In this document: positions 61,852 through 64,000 of the stretch, one piece after another
How the letters are laid out: every line of letters begins with the position of its first letter
How positions within the stretch are numbered: position 1 is the first letter of the stretch
Source of the DNA: Lewinellaceae bacterium
Lineage (GTDB): Bacteria > Bacteroidota > Bacteroidia > Chitinophagales > Saprospiraceae
Direction: 5' to 3'
Assembly: GCA_020636435.1 (NCBI GenBank)
Contig: JACJXX010000001.1
Coordinates: 4,419,001-4,483,000 of the forward strand
Length of the DNA: 64,000 nucleotides
Program-made: the position numbers and the translations under genes
Notes under the pieces: model-generated
The model's database searches: none
The model's input: only the letters and a program-made list of their open reading frames with translations
Told to the model about the DNA's origin: nothing

Positions 61852-63102
61852 ATGATGCGACGCAGTAAGCAAAGTTATCGCTGTTCCTTTTGCGGCCGGG
61901 ACAAATCCGAAGCCCTCATCCTCATCGCAGGAATCGATGGGCACATCTGTGAGGTCTGTGTGGAACAGGCAGGGGAGATCATTGAAGAAGAGCTCTACGG
62001 CGGCAAGCGCAAAGAAGAAGGAAAAAAAGACTTCCTCATACCCGATAAGATCACTCCGAGAGAGATCAAAACGCATCTCGACCATTACGTGATCGGGCAG
62101 GATGAGGCCAAGAAGTTTCTCTCCGTAGCCGTTTACAACCACTACAAACGCCTGCGGCAATCCCGCCACGAAGAAGTCGAGATCGAAAAGTCCAACATCG
62201 TCTTTGTCGGCCAAACCGGCACGGGCAAGACCCTTCTGGCCAAAACGATCGCCAAATTCCTCAACGTCCCCTTCGCCATCGTCGACGCTACCGTCTTTAC
62301 CGAAGCGGGCTACGTAGGGGAAGACGTGGAAAGCATTTTGAGCCGCTTGCTCCAGGTTTGCGACTACGATGTCGCCTCCGCTGAAAGAGGGATCGTTTAC
62401 ATCGACGAAATCGATAAAATCTCCCGCAAGAGCGACAATCCTTCCATTACCCGCGATGTGTCGGGCGAAGGCGTGCAACAGGCCATGCTGAAAATGCTGG
62501 AAGGCACCGACGTCAACGTCCCGCCCCAGGGAGGCCGCAAACACCCGGAGCAAAAACTGGTCAAGATCAATACGAGCAATATTCTGTTTATCTGCGGCGG
62601 CGCCTTCGACGGCATCGAAAAAATCATCGCCCGCCGGATAAACACGCAGGTGATCGGCTTCAAATCGGAAGATGCCCAATTGATCGACCGGGACAATATG
62701 CTGCAGTACATCAACCACCAGGACCTGAAAGGCTACGGCCTCATTCCCGAACTGATCGGCCGCCTGCCGGTGCTGGCTTATCTGGAGCCCCTCGACCTGG
62801 AAGCCCTCCGGCGCATCCTCATAGAACCCCGCAACGCCCTGGTGAAACAATACAAAAAACTGTTCGAACTGGAAGGCATCAAACTGGAATTTACCCAGGA
62901 CGCCATCGAATTCATCGCCGAAAAAGCGCTGGATTTCAAACTCGGCGCCCGCGGCCTGCGCAGCATCTGCGAGGCCATCATGACCGACGCCATGTTCGAC
63001 CTGCCTTCCACGCGCGACGTCAAACACTTTGAGATCAGCCGCGCCTACGCCGAAGAGAAACTCAACCGCAGCAAACTCAGCAAGCAACTGCGCGCCGCGT
63101 AG
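61852..63102 (+). CDS. clpX: ClpX AAA+ unfoldase of the Clp protease
   Basis: 416 residues. Four-Cys zinc-binding domain at the N-terminus (CSFCGRDKSE and HICEVCVEQA), Walker A VGQTGTGKTLLAKT, Walker B IVYIDEIDKISRK, box VII LIPELIGRLPV, sensor 2 LGARGLRSI. It unfolds tagged proteins and passes them to ClpP. A strong terminator follows at 63122. Confidence 0.97.
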   Translation: MMRRSKQSYRCSFCGRDKSEALILIAGIDGHICEVCVEQAGEIIEEELYGGKRKEEGKKDFLIPDKITPREIKTHLDHYVIGQDEAKKFLSVAVYNHYKRLRQSRHEEVEIEKSNIVFVGQTGTGKTLLAKTIAKFLNVPFAIVDATVFTEAGYVGEDVESILSRLLQVCDYDVASAERGIVYIDEIDKISRKSDNPSITRDVSGEGVQQAMLKMLEGTDVNVPPQGGRKHPEQKLVKINTSNILFICGGAFDGIEKIIARRINTQVIGFKSEDAQLIDRDNMLQYINHQDLKGYGLIPELIGRLPVLAYLEPLDLEALRRILIEPRNALVKQYKKLFELEGIKLEFTQDAIEFIAEKALDFKLGARGLRSICEAIMTDAMFDLPSTRDVKHFEISRAYAEEKLNRSKLSKQLRAA

Positions 63103-63121
63103 CGGCGAGTTTTGCTGCAAA

Positions 63122-63162
63122 AAAAAAGCCGCCTCCGGGGAATTCCCGGGGGCGGCTTTCTT
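63122..63162 (+). terminator. Rho-independent terminator after clpX
   Basis: aaagccgcctccgggg, aattc, cccgggggcggcttt is a long GC stem followed by ctttttg. It ends the tig-clpP-clpX group 20 bases past the clpX stop. The rest of the gap to 63466 holds simple repeats based on gaaccttg (63185-63235) and no gene. Confidence 0.85.
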
Positions 63163-63466
63163 TTTGCAGCGCCCCGCCGGCCTCGAACCTTGAACCTTGA
63201 ACCTTGAACATCGACCATTTGACCTTCGACCTTGCCCAGCCTTAGGCAGCCGCCTGTTCGTTGATGGTTGTCCGTTCGACTGCCCTGTCGCCAAATAACC
63301 TCTCACGAATCTGCCAAAAAACCTCTGTTTTTATTGGCAGTAATGCTTTTCGCCAAAAAATAACCTGAAAAAAGCGAACAATTCTAATGGAATCCTTAAC
63401 TTGGTTCAATCTTGTATATACATTCAATGTTTAAACAAACAACAAAACCAACTAAAATCACCAATT

Positions 63467-63826
63467 ATGAATGCTGTACTAAACCTTGGCAAGTACCTGT
63501 TTGCGGTACCGTTCGCCATTTTTGGCATTTTCCACTTGATCAGCGCGGATGACATGAATGCCATGATACACCCCCCAGGTGGAAAAGTTATGATTTACAT
63601 TACCGGCATAGCCCTCATTGCCGGCGCCGTCAGCCTCCTTATCGGCAAAATGGATAAGCTGGCTGCGGTGTTGCTGGCTGTTTTTCTGCTGCTTACCGCC
63701 TTCCTCATTCACCTGAGTTCCGCTATGGCCGGCGATGCGAGCGGTTTTCTAAAAGACATCATGCTGTCCGGTGCAGCGCTGATGTACGCCGGGCATCTGG
63801 CCAAAGACAACGCCGTGATCGGCTGA
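63467..63826 (+). CDS. DoxX-like small membrane protein
   Basis: Start chosen at the ATG of 63467 (MNAVLNLGKYLFAVPFAIFG); 66 bases of open frame upstream lack a signal or start. 119 residues and four membrane helices (about 7-27, 40-60, 66-86, 95-112; MIYITGIALIAGAVSLLIGK). FGIFHLISADDM near the first helix fits DoxX/DoxD-type proteins, whose role is poorly known. Alone between two terminators, so a single-gene unit. Confidence 0.85.
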   Translation: MNAVLNLGKYLFAVPFAIFGIFHLISADDMNAMIHPPGGKVMIYITGIALIAGAVSLLIGKMDKLAAVLLAVFLLLTAFLIHLSSAMAGDASGFLKDIMLSGAALMYAGHLAKDNAVIG

Positions 63827-63852
63827 TCCATTCCACAACCGAAAAAAGCAAA

Positions 63853-63887
63853 AGGGCGCCTGCGGAGCAATTCCGTGGGCGTTTTTT
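63853..63887 (+). terminator. Rho-independent terminator after DoxX-like gene
   Basis: gggcgcctgcgga, gcaat, tccgtgggcg forms an imperfect GC stem followed by ttttttatt, 27 bases past the stop codon. Confidence 0.75.
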
Positions 63888-63933
63888 ATTATTTTCTAAC
63901 TCGGAATTCACCGCCAACGTCATCAAACGATAG

Positions 63934-64000
63934 TTAGGAAGCCTTTGGGTCGAGATTCACTCCTTTTTTCCTGAGGCGGGCGCCAATGTTGAATTCAATC
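63934..64000 (-). CDS. C-terminal end of a gene entering from the right edge
   Basis: One minus-strand frame is open from base 64000 to a TAA at 63934-63936 and reads IEFNIGARLRKKGVNLDPKA then Ser. It is short and has no domain, but it looks protein-like, abuts a terminator, and has no competing frame. Too little to name. Confidence 0.35.
   Translation of the reverse strand, partial: IEFNIGARLRKKGVNLDPKAS

Noticed and set aside
61837..63306. Long minus-strand open frame (489 codons)
   Set aside because: Antisense of clpX, which has every ClpX motif; the frame is a codon-bias shadow.

Overview
This window looks like chromosome from a member of the Bacteroidota, most likely a Saprospiria-type marine or sludge bacterium. 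The evidence is a SusC/SusD pair, a hybrid two-component PUL regulator, a giant secreted protein with a gliding-motility (type IX secretion, type B) C-terminal domain, promoter-like TAnnTTTG boxes, and many near-identical palindromic intergenic repeats. There are no rRNA genes and no CRISPR array. The taxonomic call is inference from gene content.

Layout. (1) 1-15.07 kb, all on the minus strand, is a polysaccharide utilisation locus: HTCS sensor/regulator, SusC porin, SusD binding lipoprotein, a PKD/CBM-like surface lipoprotein, a decayed GH5, a GH2, a GH5 endoglucanase lipoprotein and a GH3 beta-glucosidase running off the left edge. The enzymes suit a beta-glucan or xyloglucan-like substrate. 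(2) 15.2-20.8 kb is a 1852-residue repeat-built T9SS cargo protein. (3) 20.8-27.2 kb holds an HxlR regulator with a divergent SnoaL-like target, a basic secreted protein, a possible toxin/partner pair with a GIY-YIG-like motif, a 174-bp MITE with clean target duplication, a decayed Xre gene and a further GH5 lipoprotein.

(4) 27.6-52.1 kb is an accessory, defence-type island. Its right end is an intact tRNA-Cys gene and its left end carries a matching tRNA 3'-end fragment in the same orientation. Inside are a type I restriction-modification operon (hsdM-hsdS-hsdR) broken by an insertion sequence in hsdM, a REP-associated tyrosine transposase beside seven tandem 297-bp palindrome-rich repeats lying between hsdS and hsdR, an Xre/membrane-protein locus with a clear operator, an Ntn-hydrolase (proteasome-like) gene split by a third transposon, and two consecutive membrane-embedded NACHT NTPases, one with an EAD11-like N-terminus and one with a CHAT protease N-terminus. 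Three insertion sequences can be bounded to the base by inverted repeats and target duplications; for two of them the interrupted reading frame can be rebuilt.

(5) 52.9-59.0 kb, minus strand, is an export operon: ECF sigma factor, small protein, ABC protein, HlyD-like adaptor and TolC-like outer membrane protein. The ABC protein has lost every canonical ATP-hydrolysis motif. (6) 59.3-63.1 kb is conserved housekeeping: tRNA-Leu(UAG), trigger factor, ClpP and ClpX in the usual order, then a DoxX-like membrane protein.

The most promising undescribed material is the NACHT pair, the RAYT-linked tandem array inside the hsd operon, the disrupted proteasome-like gene and the degenerate ABC exporter.
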